Shown: positions 41,491 through 49,811 of the stretch, piece after piece
Layout of the letters: each line of letters opens with the position of its first letter
Position numbering within the stretch: the stretch's first letter is position 1
From: Streptomyces aidingensis
Lineage (GTDB): Bacteria > Actinomycetota > Actinomycetes > Streptomycetales > Streptomycetaceae
DNA length: 64,000 bases
Reading direction: 5' to 3'
NCBI RefSeq assembly: GCF_900112355.1
Contig: NZ_FOLM01000008.1
Span: 124,001 to 188,000, forward strand
Notes under the pieces: model-generated
Databases searched by the model: none
Seen by the model: the letters and a program-made list of their open reading frames with translations, nothing else
Told to the model about the DNA's origin: nothing
Program-made: the position numbers and the translations under genes

Positions 41491-42906
41491 ATGGCTAAGG
41501 CTCCCGTACTCACGCCCCGGGCGGAGGATTTCCCCCGCTGGTACCAGGATCTGATCAGCAAGGCCGAGCTGGCCGACAACGGCCCGGTCCGCGGCACCAT
41601 GGTGATCCGTCCGTACGGCTACGGGCTGTGGGAGCGGATGCAGGGCGAGATGGACGCCCGGATCAAGCGGGCCGGCGCCGACAACGCCTATTTCCCGCTG
41701 TTCATCCCGCAGTCCTATCTGACCCGGGAGGCCGAGCACGTCGAGGGCTTCGCCCCGGAGCTGGCCGTGGTCACGCACGGCGGCGGCAAGGAGCTGGAGG
41801 AGCCGGTGGTGGTCCGGCCCACCTCCGAGACGATCATCAACGACTACTTCTCCAAGTGGGTCCAGAGCTACCGCGACCTGCCGCTGCTGATCAATCAGTG
41901 GGCCAATGTGGTGCGCTGGGAAATGCGTCCCCGGGTGTTCCTCCGGACGAGTGAGTTCCTCTGGCAGGAGGGCCACACCGCGCACGCCACCTATGAGGAC
42001 GCCCGCGACTACGCCGCCATGATCCATCGCGAGGTCTACGGCGATTTCATGGTCAATGTGCTCGCCGTGGACGTGGTGCTGGGCCGCAAGACCCCGCGGG
42101 AGCGCTTCGCCGGCGCCATCAACACCCTCACCCTGGAGGGCATGATGGGCGACGGCAAGGCGCTCCAGATGGGCACCAGCCACGAACTCGGCCAGAACTT
42201 CGCCAAGGCCTTCGACACCCGCTATCTGGCCGCGGACGGCGAGCGCAAGCTGGTCTGGCAGACCTCCTGGGGCACCTCCACCCGCATGGTCGGCGGACTG
42301 ATCATGTCCCACGGGGACGACCACGGCCTGTGCATTCCGCCCCGCCTCGCCCCGGTCCAGGCCGTGGTGCTCGCCGTCAAGGGCGATGAAGCGGTACTGG
42401 CCAAGGTGCGCGAGATCGCCGGCCGGCTGGCCGCGGCCGGCATCCGGGTCCGGGTGGACGACCGCACCGACACGCCCTTCGGCCGCCGGGCCGTGGACTG
42501 GGAGCTCAAGGGCGTGCCGCTGCGCATCGAGGTGGGGCCGCGCGATCTGGAGCAGGGCACCGCCATGCTGGTGCGCCGCATCCCGGGCGGCAAGGAGCCG
42601 GTGGCCATCGATGCCCTGGCCGCCACCCTGCCCGCGCTGCTGGAGGAGGACCAGGCGCTGCTGCTGCGCCGCTCCCGGGACCGGCGCACGGCCCTGACCA
42701 GCGATGTGGCCACCGTGGAGGAGGCCGGCGAGGCCGCGAAGGCGGGCGGCTGGGCGCGTATCCCGTGGTCCGTGCTGGGCGAGGCGGGCGAGGCCCGGCT
42801 GGCCGAGGACGGCGTATCCGTCCGATGCCTGGTCGCCGAAGACGGGTCGGTGCCCAATTCGGACGATCAGCCAGGTAACATCGCCATCGTCGCCCGCGCC
42901 TACTGA
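41491..42906 (+). CDS. proS: Prolyl-tRNA synthetase, archaeal/eukaryotic type
   Basis: A 471-residue class II synthetase that charges tRNA-Pro. Motif 2 reads RTSEFLWQEGHTAHA, and VVRPTSETII precedes it. GTSHELGQNFAKAF and GGLIMSHGDDHGL (motif 3) follow. The bacterial editing insertion is absent, the length is short, and the chain ends in Tyr, all marks of the archaeal/eukaryotic-type enzyme. The C-terminal zinc cysteines of that type are missing. Many Streptomyces have a longer bacterial-type ProRS, so this may be a second copy, for example a drug-resistant one, or the only one; the window cannot tell. A terminator follows. Confidence 0.93.
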   Translation: MAKAPVLTPRAEDFPRWYQDLISKAELADNGPVRGTMVIRPYGYGLWERMQGEMDARIKRAGADNAYFPLFIPQSYLTREAEHVEGFAPELAVVTHGGGKELEEPVVVRPTSETIINDYFSKWVQSYRDLPLLINQWANVVRWEMRPRVFLRTSEFLWQEGHTAHATYEDARDYAAMIHREVYGDFMVNVLAVDVVLGRKTPRERFAGAINTLTLEGMMGDGKALQMGTSHELGQNFAKAFDTRYLAADGERKLVWQTSWGTSTRMVGGLIMSHGDDHGLCIPPRLAPVQAVVLAVKGDEAVLAKVREIAGRLAAAGIRVRVDDRTDTPFGRRAVDWELKGVPLRIEVGPRDLEQGTAMLVRRIPGGKEPVAIDALAATLPALLEEDQALLLRRSRDRRTALTSDVATVEEAGEAAKAGGWARIPWSVLGEAGEARLAEDGVSVRCLVAEDGSVPNSDDQPGNIAIVARAY

Positions 42907-42919
42907 CGACGCGGTCGGC

Positions 42920-42944
42920 CCCGCGCGGAGCGGTTCCGCGCGGG
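42920..42944 (+). terminator. proS terminator
   Basis: Perfect 10-bp arms (CCCGCGCGGA / TCCGCGCGGG) around a 5-base loop, 13 bp after the stop. Confidence 0.75.
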
Positions 42945-43175
42945 AGCGCCGAAGGAGCACCAGCGCGCCGTACGGCGTCCGGCCGGCACCCCCGTCCCGG
43001 GCGCGGTTGCGGTACCCCCCACGTGCTAGCCCCTCCCGCTGCCGGTGAGCAAGCCATGCCCTCGTGGCGAACTGACCGGTAGGCGTGGTTAGGCGTGTAA
43101 TTGCAAACTTCCGTGACTTCCGCGAATTCCGCCCGGAATCGGAACACTGAGGGGGGCTGGTTCGTTATTTCCGAC

Positions 43176-43784
43176 GTGAGCACGACACCACCTGTCCTGG
43201 CCGCCGAACTGGCGCTGGCGTGGGCCGACATTCAGCGGCACCACCCGGAGCTGCCCGATCTGGCGGCGCCGGAATCCCTGATCGGAGAGTCCTCCTCTGC
43301 CTGTGGCACGGAGCTCTCCTTCGAACGACTGCTGCACGAGGCCGTGCACGGGATCGCCGCCGCCCGTGGGGTCCGGGACACCTCCCGGGCGGGCCGGTAC
43401 CACAACCGCCGGTTCCTGGCGATCGCCGAGGAACTCGGCCTGGACCATTCCGAAGAACCACACCCGAGCAGCGGTTTCTCGCTGGTCAAGATGGTTCCCG
43501 AGACGCGCCGCCGGTACCGGATGACGGCCGAGCGGCTGCACCGCGCCCTCCAGGCGCATCTGGCGGCCACCAGCTCCGACACCAAGCGGAGCTTCCGCGG
43601 CCCGGCCGCCCGGCACGGCTCCTCCGGCGGCGGGGTGCGGGTCAAGGCGGTCTGCGACTGCGGGCGCAATGTCCGCGTCGTGCCCTCGGTGCTCGCCCAG
43701 GCCCCGATCGTCTGCGGTGCCTGCAACCAGCCGTTCCGGATCGCCGAGGCGGTCCCCGCCGAGGCGGCCGGCGCGGCGGCCTGA
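43176..43784 (+). CDS. SprT-like zinc-metalloprotease family protein
   Basis: A 202-residue protein with the HExxH motif in LLHEAVHGIAAARG (about 50-63), followed by GRYHNRRFLAIAEELGL. This fits a SprT-like (zincin) fold with a downstream His or Glu ligand. The C-terminal part has CDCGRNVRVV and CGACNQPF cysteine pairs, probably a second zinc site. SprT/Spartan relatives cleave DNA-protein crosslinks in eukaryotes. The bacterial role is largely unknown. GTG 43176 begins the conserved segment. It stands alone between proS and rpsP and ends in a hairpin. Confidence 0.82.
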   Translation: MSTTPPVLAAELALAWADIQRHHPELPDLAAPESLIGESSSACGTELSFERLLHEAVHGIAAARGVRDTSRAGRYHNRRFLAIAEELGLDHSEEPHPSSGFSLVKMVPETRRRYRMTAERLHRALQAHLAATSSDTKRSFRGPAARHGSSGGGVRVKAVCDCGRNVRVVPSVLAQAPIVCGACNQPFRIAEAVPAEAAGAAA

Positions 43785-43814
43785 GGGCCGGCCCGCCCGC
43801 GCGGCGGCCGGCCC
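43785..43814 (+). terminator. Hairpin directly after the SprT-like gene
   Basis: Perfect 9-bp arms (43785-43793 and 43806-43814) around a 12-base loop, starting at the base after the stop codon. Confidence 0.65.
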
Positions 43815-44051
43815 GGTGAGACGGGCTCCCGGTGCGTACCCGATGCGCCCCCGGGGGCCCGTCCGCATGCCGTCCCCCGGGTGATCGGGGCTCCGGCGGT
43901 ATGGCAGAATGGGCCGCTGAACTCGTCTGCCGCACCGGACCCCTCTCTCCGGCGGCGGGCGCGTCCGCCGGGCTGGAGCGGACTCCACTGTTCCCCACGT
44001 GGCTCTCCGAAGGCGGCCCACCTCTATCTACACGCAGGAGACACCACAGCC

Positions 44052-44510
44052 GTGGCAGTCAAGATCAAGCTGAAGCGTCTGGGCAAGATCCGGTCGCCGC
44101 ACTACCGCATTGTCGTCGCCGACGCCCGTACCCGCCGTGACGGCCGGGCCATCGAGGAGATCGGCGTCTACCACCCGATGCGCAACCCCTCGCACATCGA
44201 GGTCGACAGCGAGCGCGCCCAGTACTGGCTGGGCGTGGGCGCACAGCCGACCGAGCCGGTGCTGGCCATCTTCAAGAAGACCGGTGACTGGCAGAAGTTC
44301 AAGGGCGAGCCGGCTCCCGAGCCGCTGAAGACGCCCGAGCCCAAGGCCGACAAGCGGGCGCTGTTCGAGGCCGCCGCCAAGGAGGCCGGGGGTGACTCGT
44401 CCAAGGGCGAGGCCATCACCCAGAAGGCCAAGAAGACCGACAAGGCCGACAAGGCCGACAAGGCCGAGAAGAAGGCCGAGCCGGCCGCGGCCGAGTCTTC
44501 CGAGGGCTGA
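44052..44510 (+). CDS. rpsP: 30S ribosomal protein S16
   Basis: S16 (152 residues), an early-binding 30S assembly protein. The core (AVKIKLKRLGKIRSPHYRIV...GRAIEEIGVYHP, residues 2-85) is standard. The C-terminal third is a long Ala/Lys/Asp/Glu tail with KTDKADKADKAEKKA, typical of actinobacteria but longer than in most bacteria. GTG 44052 follows AGGAGACACCACAGCC. It heads the rpsP-KH-rimM-trmD-rplS cluster. The KH protein starts 2 bases after its stop. Confidence 0.98.
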   Translation: MAVKIKLKRLGKIRSPHYRIVVADARTRRDGRAIEEIGVYHPMRNPSHIEVDSERAQYWLGVGAQPTEPVLAIFKKTGDWQKFKGEPAPEPLKTPEPKADKRALFEAAAKEAGGDSSKGEAITQKAKKTDKADKADKAEKKAEPAAAESSEG

Positions 44511-44512
44511 CG

Positions 44513-44749
44513 ATGCTGGAGGAAGCCCTTGAGCATCTGGTCAAGGGCATCGTCGAACATCCCGACGACGTCCAGGTGGCGTCCCGCACCCTGCGCCGCG
44601 GACGGGTGCTCCAGGTCCGGGTCCACCCCGACGATCTGGGCAAGGTGATCGGCCGCAACGGCCGGACCGCCCGCTCGCTGCGCACGGTGATGGGCGCGCT
44701 AGGCGGCCGTGGTGTGCGCATCGACCTGGTCGACGTGGACAGCCACTGA
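44513..44749 (+). CDS. KH-domain RNA-binding protein KhpA
   Basis: A 78-residue single KH domain. The nucleic-acid-binding GxxG loop is in GKVIGRNGRTARSLR (about residues 43-57). KhpA-type proteins associate with small RNAs and affect cell-wall growth in Gram-positives. Its start is only 2 bases after rpsP, so it is co-translated. The order rpsP-khpA-rimM-trmD is conserved in many bacteria. Confidence 0.95.
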   Translation: MLEEALEHLVKGIVEHPDDVQVASRTLRRGRVLQVRVHPDDLGKVIGRNGRTARSLRTVMGALGGRGVRIDLVDVDSH

Positions 44750-44880
44750 GGCGTCCGCCGGCCGCAACGGCACATCGGCTCACGGGCCGGAGGCATCGGA
44801 ATCCCCGCCGGAACTTCCGCCGGGCGCTCCGCCGTCTCCGGCCCGTACCGTGTGGGCCACCCAGTGAAGGAATCGGAGCA

Positions 44881-45438
44881 GTGCAGCTAGTCGTCGCCCG
44901 GATCGGCCGGGCCCATGGCATCAGGGGCGAGGTCACCGTCGAGGTGCGCACCGACGAACCGGAGCGGCGGCTGGCGCCCGGTGCCGTGCTGGCCACCGAT
45001 CCGCCGGAGGCCGGGCCGCTGACCATTGCCGCCGGCCGGGTGCACAGCGGGCGGCTGCTGCTGCGCTTCACCGGGGTGGCGGACCGCACCGCCGCCGAGG
45101 CGCTGCGCAACACCCTGCTGATCGCCGAGATCGACCCGGACGAACTGCCGGACGATCCCGAGGAGTTCTACGATCACCAGCTCATCGGCCTCGATGTGGT
45201 CACGGTGGACGGCACCGCCGTGGGGCGGATCGGCGAGGTCAGCCATCTGCCGTACCAGGACCTGCTGGTGGTGGAGCGTCCCGGCGGGGGCGAAGTGATG
45301 GTGCCGTTCGTCGAGGAGATCGTGCCGGAGATCGATCTTCAGGGGCAGCGCGCGGTCATCGACCCGCCGGCCGGCCTGATCGAGGAGGAACCGCCCGCAC
45401 CGGACACCTCCGGCGACGGCAACGACGGGGAGCGCTGA
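44881..45438 (+). CDS. rimM: 16S rRNA processing protein RimM
   Basis: RimM (185 residues) assists maturation of the 30S head. The N-terminal beta barrel begins VVARIGRAHGIRGEVTVEVR. A PRC-type barrel follows, with YDHQLIGLDVVTVDG and PYQDLLVVERPGGGEVMVPF. The short acidic tail is typical. GTG 44881 was chosen from the conserved start. Its stop overlaps the trmD ATG by one base, so the two are coupled. Confidence 0.96.
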   Translation: MQLVVARIGRAHGIRGEVTVEVRTDEPERRLAPGAVLATDPPEAGPLTIAAGRVHSGRLLLRFTGVADRTAAEALRNTLLIAEIDPDELPDDPEEFYDHQLIGLDVVTVDGTAVGRIGEVSHLPYQDLLVVERPGGGEVMVPFVEEIVPEIDLQGQRAVIDPPAGLIEEEPPAPDTSGDGNDGER

Positions 45439-46259
45439 TGCGGTTCGAGGTGATCTCCATCTTCCCGGAGTATCTGGCGCCGCTGGAGCTGTCCCTGGTC
45501 GGCAAGGCCCGGGCCCGCGGGGCGCTGGACGTCCGGGTGCACGATCTGCGGCAGTGGACCCATGACCGGCACCACACCGTGGACGACACGCCCTACGGCG
45601 GCGGTCCGGGCATGGTGATGAAGCCCGGCCCGTGGGGCGAGGCCCTGGACGCGGTGCTGGCCGAGGGCGCCGCGGCCGGCGCGGGCGAACCGGTGCTGGT
45701 GGTGCCCACCCCCAGCGGGCGGCCGTTCACCCAGCGGCTGGCCGGGGAACTCGCCGCCCGCTCCTGGCTGATCTTCACCCCGGCCCGCTACGAGGGCATC
45801 GACCGCCGGGTCATCGAGGAGTACCGGCACCGGCTGGAGCTGCACGAGGTCTCCATCGGCGACTATGTGCTGGCGGGCGGGGAGGCCGCGGTCCTGGTGA
45901 TGACCGAGGCGATCGCCCGGCTGCTGCCCGGCGTGCTCGGCAATGCCGAATCACACCGGGACGACTCCTTCGCCCCCGGTGCCATGGCCGGTCTGCTGGA
46001 GGGCCCGGTGTACACCAAGCCTCCGGTGTGGCGGGGCCGGGAGGTGCCCGAGGTACTGGTCAGCGGCCACCACGGCAGGATCGCCCGGTGGCGCCGGGAC
46101 GAGGCGCTGCGCCGCACCGCCGCGCACCGGCCGGACCTGATCGCCGGCTGCGACCCGGCGGCCCTGGACAAGCACGATCTCGCGACCCTGGCCGCGCTGG
46201 GCTGGCGGCCCGGACCGGACGGCCGATTTGGGCGAGTCCCCGGGGCCGTGGAAGAATAG
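45438..46259 (+). CDS. trmD: tRNA (guanine37-N1)-methyltransferase
   Basis: TrmD (273 residues) methylates G37 next to the anticodon of several tRNAs and prevents frameshifting. It has a SPOUT fold with the deep trefoil knot: VDDTPYGGGPGMVMKP (substrate loop), the knot segment PARYEGIDRRVIEEY, and SIGDYVLAGGEAAVLVMTEA for SAM binding. It overlaps rimM (TGATG). rplS lies 156 bp downstream. Confidence 0.97.
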   Translation: MRFEVISIFPEYLAPLELSLVGKARARGALDVRVHDLRQWTHDRHHTVDDTPYGGGPGMVMKPGPWGEALDAVLAEGAAAGAGEPVLVVPTPSGRPFTQRLAGELAARSWLIFTPARYEGIDRRVIEEYRHRLELHEVSIGDYVLAGGEAAVLVMTEAIARLLPGVLGNAESHRDDSFAPGAMAGLLEGPVYTKPPVWRGREVPEVLVSGHHGRIARWRRDEALRRTAAHRPDLIAGCDPAALDKHDLATLAALGWRPGPDGRFGRVPGAVEE

Positions 46260-46415
46260 GCCGTTGCCGCACGCCCGGAGCGCGACCCTGCCACAGGGGG
46301 ATCGGCGCCCGCCCGGCTTCCGGCATCGTGAGAGACCAACCTCTCGCAGGCTTTGGCAAACCTTTCGACCACTACCGCTGATGACCTGTGGCATCGGCGA
46401 GGAGAGCAGCAGGTC

Positions 46416-46763
46416 ATGAACCTCCTGGACAGCGTCGACGCGGCATCCCTGCGCAGCGACATCCCGGCCTTCCGCCCGGGCGACACCGTCAACGTCCATG
46501 TGCGAGTCATCGAGGGCAACCGCTCCCGGGTGCAGCAGTTCAAGGGCGTGGTCATCCGCCGTCAGGGCTCGGGTGTGCGCGAGACCTTCACTGTGCGCAA
46601 GATCAGCTTCGGCGTGGGCGTGGAGCGCACCTTCCCGGTGCACACGCCGGTGGTCGAGAAGATCGAGCTGGTGACACGCGGTGCCGTCCGGCGCGCCAAG
46701 CTGTACTACCTGCGTGAGCTGCGCGGAAAGGCCGCGAAGATCAAGGAGAAGCGCGAGCGCTGA
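46416..46763 (+). CDS. rplS: 50S ribosomal protein L19
   Basis: L19 (115 residues), at the interface of the two subunits. FRPGDTVNVHVRVIEGNRSR (about 21-40) and FKGVVIRRQGSGVRETFTVR are diagnostic. ATG 46416 was chosen from GGAGAGCAGCAGG upstream and the conserved start. A 156-bp gap after trmD may hold a leader. The signal-peptidase cluster begins 34 bp after its stop but with its own -10. Confidence 0.98.
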   Translation: MNLLDSVDAASLRSDIPAFRPGDTVNVHVRVIEGNRSRVQQFKGVVIRRQGSGVRETFTVRKISFGVGVERTFPVHTPVVEKIELVTRGAVRRAKLYYLRELRGKAAKIKEKRER

Positions 46764-46785
46764 CGGAATTCCGACACCTCCCGGT

Positions 46786-46791
46786 TACCAT
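46786..46791 (+). promoter_or_regulatory. sipW -10 element (leaderless)
   Basis: TACCAT lies 6 bp before the sipW GTG at 46798, with no ribosome-binding site between them. Confidence 0.4.
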
Positions 46792-46797
46792 CACGGC

Positions 46798-47577
46798 GTG
46801 ACCGCGACCGACGCAGACCGCCCGGAGCGCGATTCCGGCCCTCGTCCCGATGAGGACAGGTGCCCGGAGTCGCGCTCCGTGTTTCGTCCGGTGGACGGCG
46901 CGGCACAGGGGACAGGGGCGGCCCTGATGCGGTTCCTGGGCCGCCACCGCCGACGGATCCGGCGCTGGTCGGTGGCGCTGGCCTGCACCGCCCTGGCGCT
47001 GTTCCTGTTCGGCACCTATGTCCTCCAGCCGTTCCGGATCCCCAGCGGATCGATGGAGGACACCCTCGAAGTGGGCGACCGGGTGCTGGTGAACAAGCTG
47101 GCCTACAGCTTCGGCGGCGAGATCCGGCGGGGGGACGTCGTGGTCTTCGACGGCGCCGGTTCGTTCGCGGCGCCGCGCGACGACTCCGAGGGACAGCTGC
47201 TGCGGATACTGCGCACCGCCGGGGCGTCGGTGGGGCTGGCCGAGCCGCATGAGACCGACTACATCAAACGGGTGATCGGCATCGGCGGCGACCGGGTGAG
47301 TTGCTGCGACGCCCAGGGACGAATCCGGGTGAACGGTGAACCGCTGGACGAACCGTATCTGTATCCGGGAGACATGCCTTCCACAGTTACTTTTGACATC
47401 CGGGTTCCGGAGGGAAGGCTCTGGGTGATGGGTGACCACCGTTCCGACTCAGCCGACTCCCGGGAGTACCTCGGCATGCCCGGGGGCGGGACCGTACCCG
47501 AGGACCGGGTGATCGGCCGCGCCGAATTCATCGGATGGCCGATCAGCCGCTGGGGAACGCTGCGGGGCAATGGGTAA
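46798..47577 (+). CDS. sipW: Type I signal peptidase SipW
   Basis: A 259-residue membrane protease that removes signal peptides from exported proteins. A cytoplasmic N-terminus (1-58) leads to one transmembrane helix (WSVALACTALALFLFGTYVL, about 60-79). The catalytic box follows as IPSGSM, with Ser85 as nucleophile. The catalytic Lys is in DYIKRVIGIGGDRV. Box E is GDHRSDSADSR. No second membrane helix is seen. First of four tandem signal peptidases, the sipW-X-Y-Z arrangement described in Streptomyces lividans. It overlaps sipX by 8 bp. Confidence 0.95.
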   Translation: MTATDADRPERDSGPRPDEDRCPESRSVFRPVDGAAQGTGAALMRFLGRHRRRIRRWSVALACTALALFLFGTYVLQPFRIPSGSMEDTLEVGDRVLVNKLAYSFGGEIRRGDVVVFDGAGSFAAPRDDSEGQLLRILRTAGASVGLAEPHETDYIKRVIGIGGDRVSCCDAQGRIRVNGEPLDEPYLYPGDMPSTVTFDIRVPEGRLWVMGDHRSDSADSREYLGMPGGGTVPEDRVIGRAEFIGWPISRWGTLRGNG

Positions 47578-48391
47578 GCGGGGCAAGCCGCGCCACGCCG
47601 CCCCGGTCCGCGTGCGCCCGGCAGACGAACAGCACCCGCGCCCGGTGACCCTGCGCGGGCCGGGCGAGGGCCGGGCCGCGCGGCGCCGCGCCGCCAAGCG
47701 CATCCGGCGCCGCCGGCGGCTGCGCGCCACCCGGGAGATACCCCTGCTGGTCGGGATAGCGCTGGGCATCGCCCTGCTGATCAAGACCTTCCTGGTGCAG
47801 GCGTTCGTGATCCCGTCCGGATCCATGGAGATGACCATCCGGATCGACGACCGGGTGCTGGTGGACAAGTTCACCCCGTGGTTCGGCTGGGAGCCGCAGC
47901 GCGGCGAGGTGGTGGTCTTCCGTGACCCGGGCGGCTGGCTGGCGTCCGATCCGCAGCAGACCGAGCGGGGCGACGAGCCGCTGGTGATCGAGAAGGCGCG
48001 CACGGCCCTGACCTGGGTGGGCCTGCTGCCCAAGGACGATGAGCAGGATCTGATCAAGCGGGTGATCGCGGTCGGCGGCGACACCGTGGCCTGCTGCGAC
48101 GAGCAGGGCCGGGTCACGGTCAACGGGGTCTCGGTGGACGAGCCCTACATCTATCCCGGCGACGCCCCCTCGCTGATCGAGTTCGAGGTGCAGGTGGCAC
48201 CGGGCCGGATCTTTGTGATGGGCGACCACCGCTCCAACTCCTCCGACTCCCGCTACCACCTCGACGACCCCGGGGACGGCACGGTGCCGGTCGACCTGGT
48301 GGTCGGCCGCGCGGTGGTCATCGCCTGGCCGTATGCTCACTGGGCGGGACTGGACGGGACATCGGCTTTCTCGGCGGTGCCCGACCCCTGA
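47570..48391 (+). CDS. sipX: Type I signal peptidase SipX
   Basis: A 273-residue signal peptidase. An Arg/Lys-rich cytoplasmic N-terminus (1-60) precedes a membrane helix (LLVGIALGIALLIKTFLVQA, about 59-78), then IPSGSM with catalytic Ser85. Catalytic Lys is in DLIKRVIAVGGDTV. Box E reads GDHRSNSSDSR. Like SipW it shows no C-terminal membrane helix. It starts 8 bp inside sipW and is translationally coupled to it. Confidence 0.95.
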   Translation: MGKRGKPRHAAPVRVRPADEQHPRPVTLRGPGEGRAARRRAAKRIRRRRRLRATREIPLLVGIALGIALLIKTFLVQAFVIPSGSMEMTIRIDDRVLVDKFTPWFGWEPQRGEVVVFRDPGGWLASDPQQTERGDEPLVIEKARTALTWVGLLPKDDEQDLIKRVIAVGGDTVACCDEQGRVTVNGVSVDEPYIYPGDAPSLIEFEVQVAPGRIFVMGDHRSNSSDSRYHLDDPGDGTVPVDLVVGRAVVIAWPYAHWAGLDGTSAFSAVPDP

Positions 48392-48585
48392 CCGATCCCG
48401 TCCGGGGCCTGCCGTACTTCCCCGCGGGGCCGGCGCGGAGAAATGTCCGCGGTTCCCGGTTCCTGCGGAACTCCCGCTCGTTAGGGAGAGTGGAAGGGAA
48501 GCGGCGGAAGCAGCAGCGGAAGCACATGGGTTCGTTCCCCCCAGGGCGGGCCCGGACGCAGCGTGAGCAAGCGTGAGGAGACATC

Positions 48586-49692
48586 GTGGGGGATGTGGCA
48601 GTCGGCGCGCGTGCCGGATCGGCCGGGGAGCCCGAGGAGCGGCCGGGGACGACCGCCGTCGAGCCCGTCGGCCGGCCCCCACAGTCGGCGGCGGACCAGG
48701 AGCACGGCCGTGCCGCCGCGGACGGAGCCGGATCCCGGCCGGAGGACGCCCCGGGGGCGCAGCGCCGTCCCGGGCCGCAGGGCGGCCAGGGCGGCGGAGC
48801 CGGCGGCCGGGACGACGGGGACGGCGGGGACGGCGGCGGCGAGAACGAGGGGGACGGGGAGGCGGACGGCGGGCCCGAGGGCGCGCCGGGCCGGGGCCGG
48901 CGGCGCCGCCGGCCCGCGCAGCGGTCCTTCTGGAAGGAACTGCCGATCCTGATCCTGATCGCCCTGGTGCTGGCGCTGCTCATCAAGACCTTCCTGGTGC
49001 AGGCGTTCTCCATCCCCTCGGACTCCATGCAGAACACGCTGCAGCGCGGGGACCGGGTGCTGGTCGACAAGCTCACCCCGTGGTTCGGCAGCACGCCGGA
49101 GCGCGGCGAGGTGATCGTCTTTCACGACCCGGGGAACTGGCTGGGGGACCGCCCCGACTCCGGCGGCGGCTTCTGGGGCACCATGCAGGACGGCCTGAGC
49201 TTCATCGGTCTGATGCCCTCCGCCGAGGAGCAGGATCTGATCAAGCGGGTGATCGCGGTCGGCGGGGACACCGTGGAGTGCGTGCGGGGCGGGCCCGTGA
49301 CGGTCAACGGCAAGCCGATGGACGAGAGCGACTTCGTCTATCCCGGGAACACGCCCTGCGACGACAAGCCCTTCGGGCCGATCACCATCCCCGAGGGGCG
49401 GCTGTGGGTGATGGGCGATCACCGGCAGGAGTCGCAGGACTCCCGCTACCACACCGCGGGGCCGGGCGGCGGCACCATCTCCGAGAACGATGTGGTGGGC
49501 CGGGCCATCGTGGTGGCCTGGCCGCCGAACCGATGGTCCTATCTGTCCGTGCCGGACGCCTATGAGGACGTGCCGGCGGCGCTGGCGGGCGCCGCGCCGG
49601 GGGTGCTGGGCCTGGCCGGGGCCGTACCGCTGGTGGCGTGGCACCGCCGCAGGCTGCTGCGCGCCGCCGCGGCGGCCGACGGGAGCCGCTGA
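48586..49692 (+). CDS. sipY: Type I signal peptidase SipY with long N-terminus
   Basis: A 368-residue signal peptidase. Residues 1-118 are an unusually long, hydrophilic Gly/Asp/Glu/Arg-rich cytoplasmic segment. A membrane helix (LPILILIALVLALLIKTFLV, about 119-138) is followed by IPSDSM with catalytic Ser near 147. Lys is in DLIKRVIAVGGDTV, and box E is GDHRQESQDSR. Near the C-terminus a weaker hydrophobic stretch (VLGLAGAVPLVAW) could be a second membrane helix. GTG 48586 begins the frame. A start nearer the helix is possible, because the N-terminal region is poorly conserved. Confidence 0.9.
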   Translation: MGDVAVGARAGSAGEPEERPGTTAVEPVGRPPQSAADQEHGRAAADGAGSRPEDAPGAQRRPGPQGGQGGGAGGRDDGDGGDGGGENEGDGEADGGPEGAPGRGRRRRRPAQRSFWKELPILILIALVLALLIKTFLVQAFSIPSDSMQNTLQRGDRVLVDKLTPWFGSTPERGEVIVFHDPGNWLGDRPDSGGGFWGTMQDGLSFIGLMPSAEEQDLIKRVIAVGGDTVECVRGGPVTVNGKPMDESDFVYPGNTPCDDKPFGPITIPEGRLWVMGDHRQESQDSRYHTAGPGGGTISENDVVGRAIVVAWPPNRWSYLSVPDAYEDVPAALAGAAPGVLGLAGAVPLVAWHRRRLLRAAAAADGSR

Positions 49693-49811
49693 GCCCGCGC
49701 CCGGCCGCGGGCGGCGGCGGATGTCCCGCCGGCTGGGCTCTTCCCCGGTGCTGCCGCCGGCGTGCGGGATGGGTAGGGTCGCGTCTGACCGCCGATCACC
49801 GGGAGGACGTG

